Notes: generated by a model not told the origin, from the sequence alone. Positions 7,904-17,196 are shown, numbered from the stretch's first letter. The stretch is 64,000 bases of DNA from Anaerobium acetethylicum (GCF_900096945.1 NZ_FMKA01000006.1:62001-126000), one strand, 5' to 3'. Translations and numbers: made by a program.

Positions 7904-8623
7904 ATGAAAAAGATGATGATTATCATTTTATCCGTAATGGTTTTGATACTTGCAGGATGTTCAAGTAAGAATGCAGAAAATGTGGCTACTCAGAAGGAAA
8001 GTGTTACAGAAATACCAGCCTCCACGGAAGAACCTACAGAGAAGCCTACTGTGGAAGAAAAGAAAGAAACGGAACAGCTTACAGAAACAGAACCACCAAA
8101 GCAAGAAGAAAAAACAACTGTAGCAGATAATTCTAATACAGAAAGTACCAAGATAAAGACTGATAGCACTCAATCAGACAATAAGAGCAACGAGGCAGAA
8201 CAGCCAAAGGATGAACCGAAAGAAGAACCAAAAGTAGAACAGCAAGCTCCAGTACAGCCAGCAAAAGCAGATTACAGTCCAGCAAATGTTGTCAGTTTGG
8301 CAACAGCTAAGACAAAGGCTGCTGGTAAAATACTTCTTACTGATAATCTTGATAGCTTGTTAGCAAATGGAAGTATTTCGCAGGAAGAGTACAATTCATA
8401 TTATCCTTATGATGGAGCAGGCTATTACAGCGTGTATGTGCAGACCGACTTAAATACGGCAAGTACAACATCAGGAAGACTTCTAGGTTCGGAAGATGGA
8501 ATTGCTCAGTATATTGCTGAAATGTTAGCGTGCGAGTCTGGACCATACTTTTTGATTGAATACGTCGGTGTCTATACCAATGGAAGTGGAGACTTTTATG
8601 AGTTTAGGTGCTACAGAGCATAG
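7904..8623 (+). CDS. ICE lipoprotein with acidic linker
   Basis: 239 residues. The signal peptide ends in a lipobox (VLILAGC, Cys about residue 18), so the mature protein is lipid-anchored on the outer face of the membrane. Residues about 30-125 are a low-complexity spacer rich in Glu, Lys, Thr and Pro. A compact C-terminal domain of about 110 residues follows (YYPYDGAGYYSVYVQTDL, then GPYFLIEYVGVYTNGSGDFYE). The spacer would carry the domain through the cell wall. It sits directly upstream of the giant adhesin but is separated from it by a terminator. The C-terminal domain is not recognised. ATG 7904 is preferred over GTG 7895. Confidence 0.75.
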   Translation: MKKMMIIILSVMVLILAGCSSKNAENVATQKESVTEIPASTEEPTEKPTVEEKKETEQLTETEPPKQEEKTTVADNSNTESTKIKTDSTQSDNKSNEAEQPKDEPKEEPKVEQQAPVQPAKADYSPANVVSLATAKTKAAGKILLTDNLDSLLANGSISQEEYNSYYPYDGAGYYSVYVQTDLNTASTTSGRLLGSEDGIAQYIAEMLACESGPYFLIEYVGVYTNGSGDFYEFRCYRA

Positions 8624-8646
8624 TGACAATTAAATGAACAATATAT

Positions 8647-8685
8647 AACAGGTTAAAGCCAAATACTTTAACCTGTTATTTTTTT
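8647..8685 (+). terminator. Rho-independent terminator after the lipoprotein gene
   Basis: AACAGGTTAAAG (8647-8658) pairs perfectly with CTTTAACCTGTT (8666-8677), followed by ATTTTTTT. It isolates the adhesin gene, whose ribosome binding site AAGGAGGTAAC lies just downstream, so the adhesin either has its own promoter close by or depends on readthrough. Confidence 0.9.
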
Positions 8686-8712
8686 GCTCAAAAACAAGGA
8701 GGTAACAATTTT

Positions 8713-11700
8713 ATGAAACAGAAATGGAAGCGAATTATGGCAGGTTTCCTTGCTATATTAACTATTTTCACAACCCTGTTTTCAAATGGTACAACTGCAT
8801 TTGCAGCGAGTGCCAGTGCAAAGATTTCATTCTGGAATGCATCTACAAATTCATCGGGTGAAGTCAGCGAATTGAAAGCAGGATATAATCATGGAAAAGT
8901 CTTGTATGCCATGATTGATGGGCACACGGGGTATTGCATGAACTTCGGTTTATCAGCTTCGGGTGGTCAGTTAATGAACAGTTATGATAATGCAAGTACA
9001 AGTTTAAGTGCCCAGCAGGAGAAGTATTTATCTTACTGCCTTTATTATGGCTTTAGTTCAACGGATGTATCAGCACCAAGCAATGGTCAGTGTAATGAGT
9101 ATATTGCAACACAGGCTATGGTTTGGATTATTGCAAACGGTATTTTCGGGACAGCGAGTGCAGATTCGGCAGCTAGTAAACTGTGTGCAACAGCACCAGA
9201 CTCAACAGCTTCTTATAATTACTACACGTCATTAAAGAACAATATCAGTGCATCTTACAATGCGATTATTCCAAGTTTTGCAGCATCTACACAAAGTGGT
9301 GCACCAACTTACGAGTTGAAATGGAACGAAGGTAATCAGAGATTTGAACAGACATTATCAGACAGTAATGGTGTGTTATCCGGTTATGATTTTTCAATCA
9401 GTGGTTACAGCATTGATAAGAATGGCAACAGTATGACAATCTATTCTAATTCAGTAAATACAACAGCTACAGCAGGTTCATTTACTTCTAATACTGGCAA
9501 AGTCAGTGTAGACGACAGCTGTGTATTCTGGCTGACTGGCAAAGCTGGAGATCAGGAATTTGTATCAGAAGTTCCAAGAGCTGATCCACTTCATGCGTAT
9601 CTGAAAGTAAAAACAGAAAACATCGGATATGGAGAAATCTATAAAAAAGATGTGGCAAGTGGTGTTTTACTTTCAGGTGCAGTATATGGAATCTATTCTG
9701 ATAGTGGATGCACAAATAAGGTGCAGGAATTAACTACAGATAGTAATGGGTATGCGAAGTCAAAGGCACTTGTTGCTGGGACCTATTATCTGAAAGAAAT
9801 TAAAGCACCAAACAAATATGTGATCAGCAATAAAGTCCATACCTTAACTGTAAAAGCAGGCCAGACAACAGGTGTGACAGCTACTGATAAGGAACAGCTA
9901 GGGGCAATCACCATCTGTAAGGAAGGCGAAGTACTTTCTGGATGGAATGGCAGCAACTTCACTTATGAGAAAAAGTATTTACCTGGTGCTACTTTTAAAG
10001 TGACAGCTGGTGCAGATATTTACAAGGCAGATGGAACAAAGGTTTATAACAAGGACGATGTAATCAAAGAAGCTGTGACAACAGGCATTGATGGCAAAGT
10101 CATTGTGACAGACCTTCATCTTGGAACTTATGTGGTAATAGAGACAGGTACGATTGATGGTTACACAATCAATACAACACCTCAGACTGTAGATATTCAG
10201 TATAAGGACCAGACAGTAGATATCCAGTATGAAGCAACAAGCATTTACAATACCAGACAGAAAGGCCAGGTATCAGTAGCGAAAAAGGATTCTGATACAG
10301 AAAATCCGCTAGATGGTGGTAAATACACTTTATACGCAGCAAATGATATTAAGAATTATGCAGGCAGTGTCATTGTAACAAAAGGCACAGCACTCCAGAC
10401 AGTTACTACTGGGGAAAATGGTGTGGCAGCTTATACAGTAGATATTCCAATTGCAAATGGCTACTATATCACAGAAACACAAGCACCATATGCTTACACG
10501 AGAAACCAGAGAGACACTTATAGCTTCAATTTCAATTACTTGTCAAACACAACACCTACAGCAACATTCAGCCATACTTTCAAGAATGACAGAACAACTG
10601 CAAAGATTCATATCTATAAAGTAGATAAGGAAACAGGAAAAGCAGTTCCACAGGGAGATGCGAAGTTAGAGGGTGCAGTTTACGGTCTTTATGCAAGAAA
10701 TGATATTTCACATCCAGATGGAGCAACAGGTATCATTTTCAAAGCAGGAGACTTGATAGCAACACTTACAACAGACAGTAAAGGCGAAGCAGAGGTAAAG
10801 AACCTTTATCTTGGCAATTACTATGTAAAAGAGATTGAACCATCAGAAGGTTATCTGTTAGATGAAGAGGAACATGATGTTATCTGTGATTATGAGAATG
10901 ATCTGGTAGCAGAGGTTTCAAGAAGTACAAAGTCAACGGAGCAGGTTATCAAACAGCCATTCCAGTTAATCAAGGTATCTGATAATGGGGATGATACAGA
11001 AGAACCACTTCTTTCAGGAGCAGGCTTTACTGCATTTCTGAAATCATCATTGAAGGTATTAGAGAATGGCAGCTATGATTATGACAATGCAACAAAAGTT
11101 CTGATTGGCTCTAATGGAGAGACAACTTTGTTTACGGACGATAAGGGACATCTTGTAACACAGCCAATTCCTTATGGAACTTATATTGTATTGGAAACAG
11201 TAACACCTCACAACATGGAAACAATCAAACCATTTGAAGTGAAGATTGTAGAGAACCATCCAACAGAGCCACAGACATGGCGTGTATTCGTGGATCGAGA
11301 ATTTACAGCGAAGCTTCGTGTGGTAAAGCAGGATTCCAAAACTGGAAAGACTGTATTAGTTCCAAATGCAACATTTAGGATTTACAACATGGATAAGAAA
11401 GAATATATAGAACAGATTACAACTTATCCTACCAAAGTAAAACACACCACATTTTCAACAGATGAAGATGGAGATTTGATTCTTCCTGAGAGTTTGAAGT
11501 TAGGCAACTATCGTATTGAAGAAATTGCTGCACCTTTTGGTTATGTGATTAACGAAACTTATATCAAAGTAGTGGTGGATTCTGATACAGCATATGAAGT
11601 AGATAGTGACACTTATGAAGCAATCATTGATGCAGTGTATGAAGATGCACCAGCACTTGGAGAATTGACAGTAGAGAAAAAGGGTGATGTTCTTACTTCT

Positions 11701-14088
11701 TATGAAGGTGGACTATTTGCGTCTGAAAATGAGAAAGCCTTTATCTACAAAGAAAGTTCTCTTGCAGGAGCTAAGTTTGAAGTATATGCGGCGGAAGACA
11801 TTTACACCAATGATTATCAGTTAGATGAGAATGGTGTAAGAACCAAGTATTATACAAATGGCGAGTTGGTAGCAACACTTGTTACAGGTGAGGATGGCAA
11901 AGCCAAACTTGGAGATTTACCAATGGGAAGCTACAAAGTAGTAGAGGTAGAAGCACCATATGGCTATGTTTTAAACAAAGAAGCACAGGTGGTCACATTC
12001 ACTTATGTGGATGATAAGACACCAGTAATTTATGAATCTGTCACATTCACAAACGAGCGTCAGAAATTGTCATTATTTGTTGACAAGAAAGATTCTGAAA
12101 CGGAAGAAGGTATTCCGGGAGCAGTATTCGGACTATATGCAGATGAAGACATTAAGAATGTGGACGGTAAAGTCATTGTAAGTGCAGGTTCTTTACTAGA
12201 AACAGTAGTATCCGATGAAAATGGTCATATTTCATTCACGAAGGATTATCTATTTGGCAAGTATTATGCAAAAGAAATGGAAACACCAGCGGGATATGTA
12301 TCTTCTGAGGAAGTAGTGACTTTTGATGCACAGTACAAAGGTCAGGAAGTTAGTATTGCAGAGTATGGTTCGGTATTCTTAAATACACCAACTACTTTTG
12401 AATTTACCAAAGAGGATATCGCAAGTGGAGCAGAAATTAGCGGAGCAACCCTTACTGTTACAGATGCAAAGGGTAATGTCATTGATACTTGGACATCGAA
12501 ATCAGGAGAGGCTCATGTGATTAAGAGACTTGTTGTAGGAAAAACTTATACTCTTCGTGAAGACTATGCACCTTACGGATATTTAAAGGCAGCGGAATCT
12601 ACTTTTACAGTAGAAGACACAGAGAAGATTCAGTGTGTTGTTATGAAGGACGAAGTTCCAACTGGAACAATCATTCTTAACAAGGATGGAGAATTTGTAA
12701 CAGATACCACTCTTGTAAAAGAACATTGGTATGATTTCGTGTTCAATTACTTTAAAAAGAGTCTTGCTGGAGTCACCTTTGAAGTATATGCAAAGGAAGA
12801 TGTGGTAAGTGCCGATGGGCTTGGAACAATCAGCTACAAGAAAGATGAATTAGTGGCTACCATTGTTACCAATGAAAAGGGATATGCAACCTTAGAGAAC
12901 CTTCCACTTGGTAAATACTATGTGGTAGAAACCAAGACAATTGAAGGATTTGTTTTAGATTCCACACCAAAGGATGCAGAACTTTCTTATGTGGATCAGA
13001 ATACAGCTGTCGTATATGCTGGAATGTCTGTAACCAATGAAAGACAGAAGGTACAGATTACTGTTATTAAGAAAGATGCAGAAACAAAGGAAGTATTAAG
13101 CGGAGCAGCATTTGGATTGTTTGCAAAAGTTGACATTGTAAATGCGGATGGTGAAGTAATTGTAAAGGCTGACACCGAGATTGAAAGAGCAGTAACGGGA
13201 AAAGACGGTAAGGTAACATTTGTATCAGACCTTCCACTTGGAAAGTATTATGTAAAAGAAGTGGAAGCACCAAAGGGATATGTGAAATCAGACATTACCT
13301 ATGATGTGAATGCCTCTTATCAGGGAGATTCTATTAAGGTATTAGAATTTGAAGCTGAATTTACAAATGAGCCAATTAAGGTATACTTCACGAAGACAGA
13401 TATTACAGGAGAGCATGAATTAGAAGGAGCAGTACTTTCTATAATTGATGCAGATGGAAAAGTAGTAGAGAAATGGACTTCTGGAAAGAAAGCACATCTT
13501 ATCGAAAGACTTCCTATTGGCAAGTATATCTTAAGAGAAGAAACTGCTCCATTTGGTTATGTAATCGCCAAAGATGTTGAGTTCACAGTAACGGAGATAG
13601 CAGATATTCAGAAGGTTTCTATGAAAGATGAAGCAGCTGTTGGAAAGATTATCATTGAGAAAACGAATGCGGATACTGGCAAGGCTTTAGCTGGTGCTAA
13701 GTTCGAGATTCGTGATAAGGATGGTAAAGTAATTGAAACCTTAATCACTGACAAAAACGGTCATGCAGAATCACAAGAACTTGCTATTGGCACATTTAAA
13801 GATGGCAAGTATGAAGCGGCAATCACTTATTATGTGGTTGAAGTTGAGGCTCCAAAGGGTTATATCCTTGATGAAACAGTAAAGGAAGTAACTTTTGAGT
13901 ATAGAGATGGCAAGGTTGGGGTAATAGAATACAAGCTTGCTGTCAGCAACAAACCAACCGAACCGAAGTTACCACAGACAGGCGATAACTTCAATCCTTG
14001 GCTTTATGGAGGTATCGGGGCAGTTGCACTTACGCTTGGTGTAGCGGCACTCTTTTGGAAAAAGAAAGAGGATAAGGAAGAAGCGTAG
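8713..14088 (+). CDS. Giant LPXTG surface adhesin: thioester domain plus CnaB/SpaA repeats
   Basis: 1791 residues. A signal peptide (residues 1 to about 32, ending TTAFAA) precedes a thioester domain with Cys75 in YCMNFG and Gln134 in the TQAMVW motif; these domains form a reactive Cys-Gln bond that can attach covalently to host or partner surfaces. About 13 CnaB/SpaA-like Ig repeats follow, recognisable by openings such as KKDSETEEG-PGAVFGLYA and closings such as GKYYVKEVEAPKGY, many likely stabilised by Lys-Asn isopeptide bonds. The C-terminus is a sorting signal, LPQTG (1753-1757), a hydrophobic helix and KKKEDKEEA. The same element encodes a sortase (40698-41303). An adhesin on an ICE may serve mating-pair contact or gut colonisation. 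Confidence 0.9.
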   Translation: MKQKWKRIMAGFLAILTIFTTLFSNGTTAFAASASAKISFWNASTNSSGEVSELKAGYNHGKVLYAMIDGHTGYCMNFGLSASGGQLMNSYDNASTSLSAQQEKYLSYCLYYGFSSTDVSAPSNGQCNEYIATQAMVWIIANGIFGTASADSAASKLCATAPDSTASYNYYTSLKNNISASYNAIIPSFAASTQSGAPTYELKWNEGNQRFEQTLSDSNGVLSGYDFSISGYSIDKNGNSMTIYSNSVNTTATAGSFTSNTGKVSVDDSCVFWLTGKAGDQEFVSEVPRADPLHAYLKVKTENIGYGEIYKKDVASGVLLSGAVYGIYSDSGCTNKVQELTTDSNGYAKSKALVAGTYYLKEIKAPNKYVISNKVHTLTVKAGQTTGVTATDKEQLGAITICKEGEVLSGWNGSNFTYEKKYLPGATFKVTAGADIYKADGTKVYNKDDVIKEAVTTGIDGKVIVTDLHLGTYVVIETGTIDGYTINTTPQTVDIQYKDQTVDIQYEATSIYNTRQKGQVSVAKKDSDTENPLDGGKYTLYAANDIKNYAGSVIVTKGTALQTVTTGENGVAAYTVDIPIANGYYITETQAPYAYTRNQRDTYSFNFNYLSNTTPTATFSHTFKNDRTTAKIHIYKVDKETGKAVPQGDAKLEGAVYGLYARNDISHPDGATGIIFKAGDLIATLTTDSKGEAEVKNLYLGNYYVKEIEPSEGYLLDEEEHDVICDYENDLVAEVSRSTKSTEQVIKQPFQLIKVSDNGDDTEEPLLSGAGFTAFLKSSLKVLENGSYDYDNATKVLIGSNGETTLFTDDKGHLVTQPIPYGTYIVLETVTPHNMETIKPFEVKIVENHPTEPQTWRVFVDREFTAKLRVVKQDSKTGKTVLVPNATFRIYNMDKKEYIEQITTYPTKVKHTTFSTDEDGDLILPESLKLGNYRIEEIAAPFGYVINETYIKVVVDSDTAYEVDSDTYEAIIDAVYEDAPALGELTVEKKGDVLTSYEGGLFASENEKAFIYKESSLAGAKFEVYAAEDIYTNDYQLDENGVRTKYYTNGELVATLVTGEDGKAKLGDLPMGSYKVVEVEAPYGYVLNKEAQVVTFTYVDDKTPVIYESVTFTNERQKLSLFVDKKDSETEEGIPGAVFGLYADEDIKNVDGKVIVSAGSLLETVVSDENGHISFTKDYLFGKYYAKEMETPAGYVSSEEVVTFDAQYKGQEVSIAEYGSVFLNTPTTFEFTKEDIASGAEISGATLTVTDAKGNVIDTWTSKSGEAHVIKRLVVGKTYTLREDYAPYGYLKAAESTFTVEDTEKIQCVVMKDEVPTGTIILNKDGEFVTDTTLVKEHWYDFVFNYFKKSLAGVTFEVYAKEDVVSADGLGTISYKKDELVATIVTNEKGYATLENLPLGKYYVVETKTIEGFVLDSTPKDAELSYVDQNTAVVYAGMSVTNERQKVQITVIKKDAETKEVLSGAAFGLFAKVDIVNADGEVIVKADTEIERAVTGKDGKVTFVSDLPLGKYYVKEVEAPKGYVKSDITYDVNASYQGDSIKVLEFEAEFTNEPIKVYFTKTDITGEHELEGAVLSIIDADGKVVEKWTSGKKAHLIERLPIGKYILREETAPFGYVIAKDVEFTVTEIADIQKVSMKDEAAVGKIIIEKTNADTGKALAGAKFEIRDKDGKVIETLITDKNGHAESQELAIGTFKDGKYEAAITYYVVEVEAPKGYILDETVKEVTFEYRDGKVGVIEYKLAVSNKPTEPKLPQTGDNFNPWLYGGIGAVALTLGVAALFWKKKEDKEEA

Positions 14089-14112
14089 AAAGAAATAGGA
14101 ACTATTCACACA

Positions 14113-14142
14113 GGGAGTTACAGGCCATTGCTTATAGCTCCC
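14113..14142 (+). promoter_or_regulatory. Hairpin with conserved GGCCATTGCT loop, copy 1
   Basis: GGGAGTTA (14113-14120) pairs with TAGCTCCC (14135-14142). The loop holds AGGCCATTGCTT. The same loop core sits on a different stem at 42436-42459. The hairpin lies between the adhesin stop and the AGGAGG of the next gene. It lacks a U-tract, so it is more likely an RNA-processing or protein-binding element than a terminator. Confidence 0.5.
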
Positions 14143-14166
14143 TATTTCAATGTCAGGAGGTTAATT

Positions 14167-14349
14167 ATGTCAGACAACATTAGTATTTATCTTCGTAGTA
14201 ATGCAGAAGGTGTAATCAGTATCAGCATTGATATTCCGATTGGCCTAGTTCAGTCAATGAAGACAAAGAGCGTGGCAGAACCAACGGAAGTATTAATGAG
14301 TCAATTAGCAGAGAATTGGATGAGTTCAGAACCATCCAACAACAATTAG
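14167..14349 (+). CDS. Small ICE protein of unknown function (60 aa)
   Basis: ATG 14167 is preceded by AGGAGG at 14155-14160. An in-frame start at 14128 falls inside the hairpin and is rejected. The product begins MSDNISIYLRSNAEGVISIS and continues with an amphipathic stretch (VQSMKTKSVAEPTEVLMSQL) and a polar Asn-rich tail. No motif is recognised. It lies 12 bases before the DUF5688 gene, so the two are probably cotranslated. Confidence 0.6.
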   Translation: MSDNISIYLRSNAEGVISISIDIPIGLVQSMKTKSVAEPTEVLMSQLAENWMSSEPSNNN

Positions 14350-14361
14350 GAGGATTTTATT

Positions 14362-15357
14362 ATGATGAATTATGAGATTTTTAAAGAGGTAGTAAAAGAG
14401 AAGTTTATGGATTTTTTACCAGAACAGTACCAGAATATGAAGCTGGCAGTAAATCCCACAGAAAAGGTGAATCATACAGTAGATGGACTGACATTAATGG
14501 GAGAAGGGGTAAGAGTTTCGCCTACCATCTATATCAACAACATGTATAAGCATTACAAAGATACAGACAATCTTGAGTTGGTATTAACTGATGCAGCAGC
14601 CATGATGGAAAAAGCCATGAGAGAAGCTCCAGATAATGTCCCTTCCCTTGATATGGAAAGTGCAAAGGATAACATCGTATTCCAGCTTGTAAATACTGAG
14701 CAGAATAAAGCGCTTCTTGAAGATGCACCAAACAGAGCCTTTCAGGATTTGTCCATTATTTATCGCTGGGTAGTGAAGGTAGAAGATTCTGGCATTCAAA
14801 GTACTGTGGTTCATAATTCTCTAGCAAAGCAGCTTGGCATGAGTGAAGATGAAATGTTTAAGGCTGCGGTAGAGAATACCAGACGAATTTTCCCGCCAAG
14901 AATCAGAAACATGAATGAGGTAATTAAGGATATGTTTATGAAGGATGGAATGCCACTTGAAATTGCAGAAATGATGATTGGAGAAATTCCTCCAGAACAG
15001 TCTATGTATGTGATTTCTAATGAGCAGGGTATCAATGGAGCAATCTCCATGTTATATGAAGATAAGCTTCATGCATTGGCGGAAGATTTAGAAACAGACC
15101 TCTATATTATGCCCTCATCTGTGCATGAAGTCATCGCAGTAAGCTCTAATATGGGTGATCCAAATGAACTTGCTCAGATGGTAGCGGAAATCAATATGGA
15201 TCAGGTATCGTTAGAGGAAAGATTGTCGAACCAGGTATATCACTATGACAAAGATTTGAGAAAACTTTCTCTTGCAACAGATACTCCAAATAAGCGTTTG
15301 GATGGAATTGTGGCAGAGCCTAAGTTGATTTACTCAGCTACAGAAAAGTCCAGATAA
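14362..15357 (+). CDS. DUF5688 family protein
   Basis: 331 residues, matching DUF5688 proteins found in clostridial ICE and plasmid modules: N-terminal MNYEIFKEVVKEKFMDFLP, the segment VNHTVDGLTLMGEGVRVSPT, and a C-terminal SMYVISNEQGINGAISMLY followed by DLYIMPSSVHEVIAV. No catalytic motif is obvious and the biochemical role is unknown. It follows the 60-residue gene closely and precedes the 42-residue and RadC genes at short spacing, forming an accessory or replication-side operon. Confidence 0.75.
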   Translation: MMNYEIFKEVVKEKFMDFLPEQYQNMKLAVNPTEKVNHTVDGLTLMGEGVRVSPTIYINNMYKHYKDTDNLELVLTDAAAMMEKAMREAPDNVPSLDMESAKDNIVFQLVNTEQNKALLEDAPNRAFQDLSIIYRWVVKVEDSGIQSTVVHNSLAKQLGMSEDEMFKAAVENTRRIFPPRIRNMNEVIKDMFMKDGMPLEIAEMMIGEIPPEQSMYVISNEQGINGAISMLYEDKLHALAEDLETDLYIMPSSVHEVIAVSSNMGDPNELAQMVAEINMDQVSLEERLSNQVYHYDKDLRKLSLATDTPNKRLDGIVAEPKLIYSATEKSR

Positions 15358-15367
15358 GGAGGTTATT

Positions 15368-15496
15368 ATGGAGCAGGAGATGACAATGCAGGAACTGATT
15401 GCTCTGATGAATGACACTGATGGAGAACTTTTAATCCATGTTGAGTTCGGAGAGGAGGCTGATGTGGATGGGGAAGAAACCAGAAGTACAGAATGA
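15368..15496 (+). CDS. 42-residue acidic peptide overlapping the RadC gene
   Basis: ATG 15368 follows AAGGAGGTTATT. The product is strongly acidic (MEQEMTMQELIALMNDTDGE, then LLIHVEFGEEADVDGEE). It ends 29 bases inside the next gene in another frame, and its coding sequence contains that gene's AGGAGG. Good initiation signals and translational coupling favour a real small gene. Function is unknown. Confidence 0.5.
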   Translation: MEQEMTMQELIALMNDTDGELLIHVEFGEEADVDGEETRSTE

Positions 15497-16019
15497 ATTC
15501 GGACTTGATGTGGTATCAGTAAGATTAGTAAAGGATGCGCCTATTTTTTCGGAGCATCCTTTTACTTCTCCAACAGAGACAGTTGCAGTTCTAGGGGAAT
15601 TAATGTCGGAATTTGACCGAGAGGTGGTATGTGTAATAAATCTTCGTTCAGACCTAAAACCAATCAATGTACACTTTGCAAGTATTGGTGCATTGAATGA
15701 AGCAATGGCACATCCGAGAGAGCTGCTAAAAGCAAGTATATTGTCAAATGCAGCAAGTATTATGCTGGTTCACTCGCATCCAACCGGAAACCTCACACCA
15801 AGTAAGGCGGACACTATGATGACAGACAGGATGAATTCTGTATGTGAAATGATGGGAATCCCGTTAGTGGATCATATTATTGTCGGGGGCAAGAATCGTG
15901 AGTTTTTTAGCTTTAAGGAAAAGGGAATGATTAAGAATCCCAATATTCATCTTGCAACAGACTATAAAACATTTGATATGAACTCACCATTAGTTGCGGA
16001 AAAGGGAAGAGGCAGGTGA
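15468..16019 (+). CDS. RadC-like JAB/MPN domain protein
   Basis: 183 residues with a JAMM metalloprotease-like motif: HSHPTGNLTPSKAD (His102, His104, Asp115) after a conserved hydrophobic strand, and VDHIIVGG near residue 135. RadC-type JAB proteins are common in plasmids, phage islands and ICEs. Their activity is unsettled; the old DNA-repair assignment is not supported. ATG 15468 lies 9 bases after AGGAGG at 15453-15458. Longer frames back to 15438 lack correct spacing. The stop is 6 bases before the likely start of the TOPRIM gene. Confidence 0.85.
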   Translation: MGKKPEVQNEFGLDVVSVRLVKDAPIFSEHPFTSPTETVAVLGELMSEFDREVVCVINLRSDLKPINVHFASIGALNEAMAHPRELLKASILSNAASIMLVHSHPTGNLTPSKADTMMTDRMNSVCEMMGIPLVDHIIVGGKNREFFSFKEKGMIKNPNIHLATDYKTFDMNSPLVAEKGRGR

Positions 16020-16024
16020 TAAGG

Positions 16025-16996
16025 ATGGATGACAGATATACAGAGGGAGAACTACGAGTGGCGAAGAGTGTTGACCTTACAGCGGTTGCTTCACAGTTAG
16101 GCTATACAGTAAAGCGTGTTGGAAAGTATTACACTTTAAAAGAAATGGATTCCATAAGAATCTATGATAAAAGCCACTGGTATCGTTGGTCGAGACAGTA
16201 TGACAAAGGGAATAATGGCGGTTCTCAGATTGATTTCTTACGAGTGTTCTGTGGTATGGATGTTAAAGAAGCAGTATTTTGGTTATTAGATTTTGCAGGG
16301 TATAGAAGAATACCCAATGCTACTGAAAAACCAAAACTAAAATATCAGGTGCCCACTCAAAAAACAGAAGAGAGAAAGCCATTTGTTTTGCCTGAACCAT
16401 CTGCTGATAATTCATATCTGTATGAATACCTGAATCGGGATCGAGCTATTGGTAAGGCAGTAATAGACTATTTTGTAAGTCAGGGGCTGATATACGAAAG
16501 CAGGCATTATCATAATGTAGTGTTTCGAGGAAATGACAAAGCGGGAGTCACTAGATTTGCCAGTATGAGAGGTGTTTTTGACAAAGAAGGAAAACCTTTT
16601 AAGTGTGATGTTGCAGGCAATGATAAGCGATATGGTTTCAATGTTTCTAATGAGGACAGTACGCAGCTGATTGTTTTTGAAGCTGCAATAGACCTTATGA
16701 GCTATGTTGATATGTTTGGTGATTACGAGAGTAATAAACTAGCTCTTGGAATGCTGTCTGATGCACCTCTTGAAACATTCTTGGAAGAACATCCCAAGGT
16801 AAGTTCAATCAGATTTTGCTTAGATGCAGATGCACCAGGGAGAAAAGCAAGCGATGAATTGACAGTGAAATACTACGGTCTAGGGTATGATGTGGAAGAT
16901 TGTCCTCCACCAGAAGGATTTAAAGATTATAATGAATGGCTTGTTGCATCAAAGGTGAAAGTGAACTCAAAAAGTACGACCATTTCAGGTAGGTGA
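16025..16996 (+). CDS. DUF3991/TOPRIM primase-like protein with repeat-derived tail
   Basis: About 323 residues. The N-terminal part (VASQLGYTVKRVGKYYTLKE, then HWYRWSRQYDKGNNGGSQID with FLRVFCGMDVKEAV) is a DUF3991-type zinc-less primase-like module. The C-terminal part is TOPRIM-like, with LIVFEAAIDLMSY and IRFCLDADAPGRKASDEL carrying the DxD metal ligands. These proteins probably help single-strand DNA processing after transfer. The last about 11 residues (VNSKSTTISGR) are encoded by the first unit of the repeat array at 16962, so the native C-terminus has been replaced just past KDYNEWLVASK. The catalytic core appears intact. Confidence 0.75.
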   Translation: MDDRYTEGELRVAKSVDLTAVASQLGYTVKRVGKYYTLKEMDSIRIYDKSHWYRWSRQYDKGNNGGSQIDFLRVFCGMDVKEAVFWLLDFAGYRRIPNATEKPKLKYQVPTQKTEERKPFVLPEPSADNSYLYEYLNRDRAIGKAVIDYFVSQGLIYESRHYHNVVFRGNDKAGVTRFASMRGVFDKEGKPFKCDVAGNDKRYGFNVSNEDSTQLIVFEAAIDLMSYVDMFGDYESNKLALGMLSDAPLETFLEEHPKVSSIRFCLDADAPGRKASDELTVKYYGLGYDVEDCPPPEGFKDYNEWLVASKVKVNSKSTTISGR

Positions 16997-17174
16997 ACTT
17001 AAAAAGTAAGACCACTATACCAAAAAGAACTTAAAATATGCGACCACATTAAGAAAGCTTGAAATAAATATCTATTTATTATTAGAAAGTGAACTTAAAA
17101 AGTGAGACCATTTTGGGCAGGTGAACTTAAAAAGTAAGACCACAAGCGCAAAATGAACTTGAAAAGTGAGACCA
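16962..17174 (+). repeat. Six 21-bp repeats phased at exactly 32 bp
   Basis: Consensus TGAACTTAAAAAGTRAGACCA at 16962, 16994, 17026 (degenerate), 17090, 17122 and 17154, each 21 bases long. Start-to-start distances are 32, 32, 64, 32 and 32, so one unit at about 17058 has decayed. Spacers are 11 bases and unrelated to each other. The first unit lies within the 3' end of the TOPRIM gene. IS21-type transposons carry multiple terminal repeats, and I think this is the orphan end of one, but no transposase is present. Protein-binding iterons are the alternative. Confidence 0.8.
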
Positions 17175-17196
17175 TGTGGCAATATAAAGGGGTTTT

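Noticed and set aside
16962-17174. CRISPR array
   Set aside because: Spacers are only 11 bases, repeats are not palindromic, units vary, and no cas genes are present.
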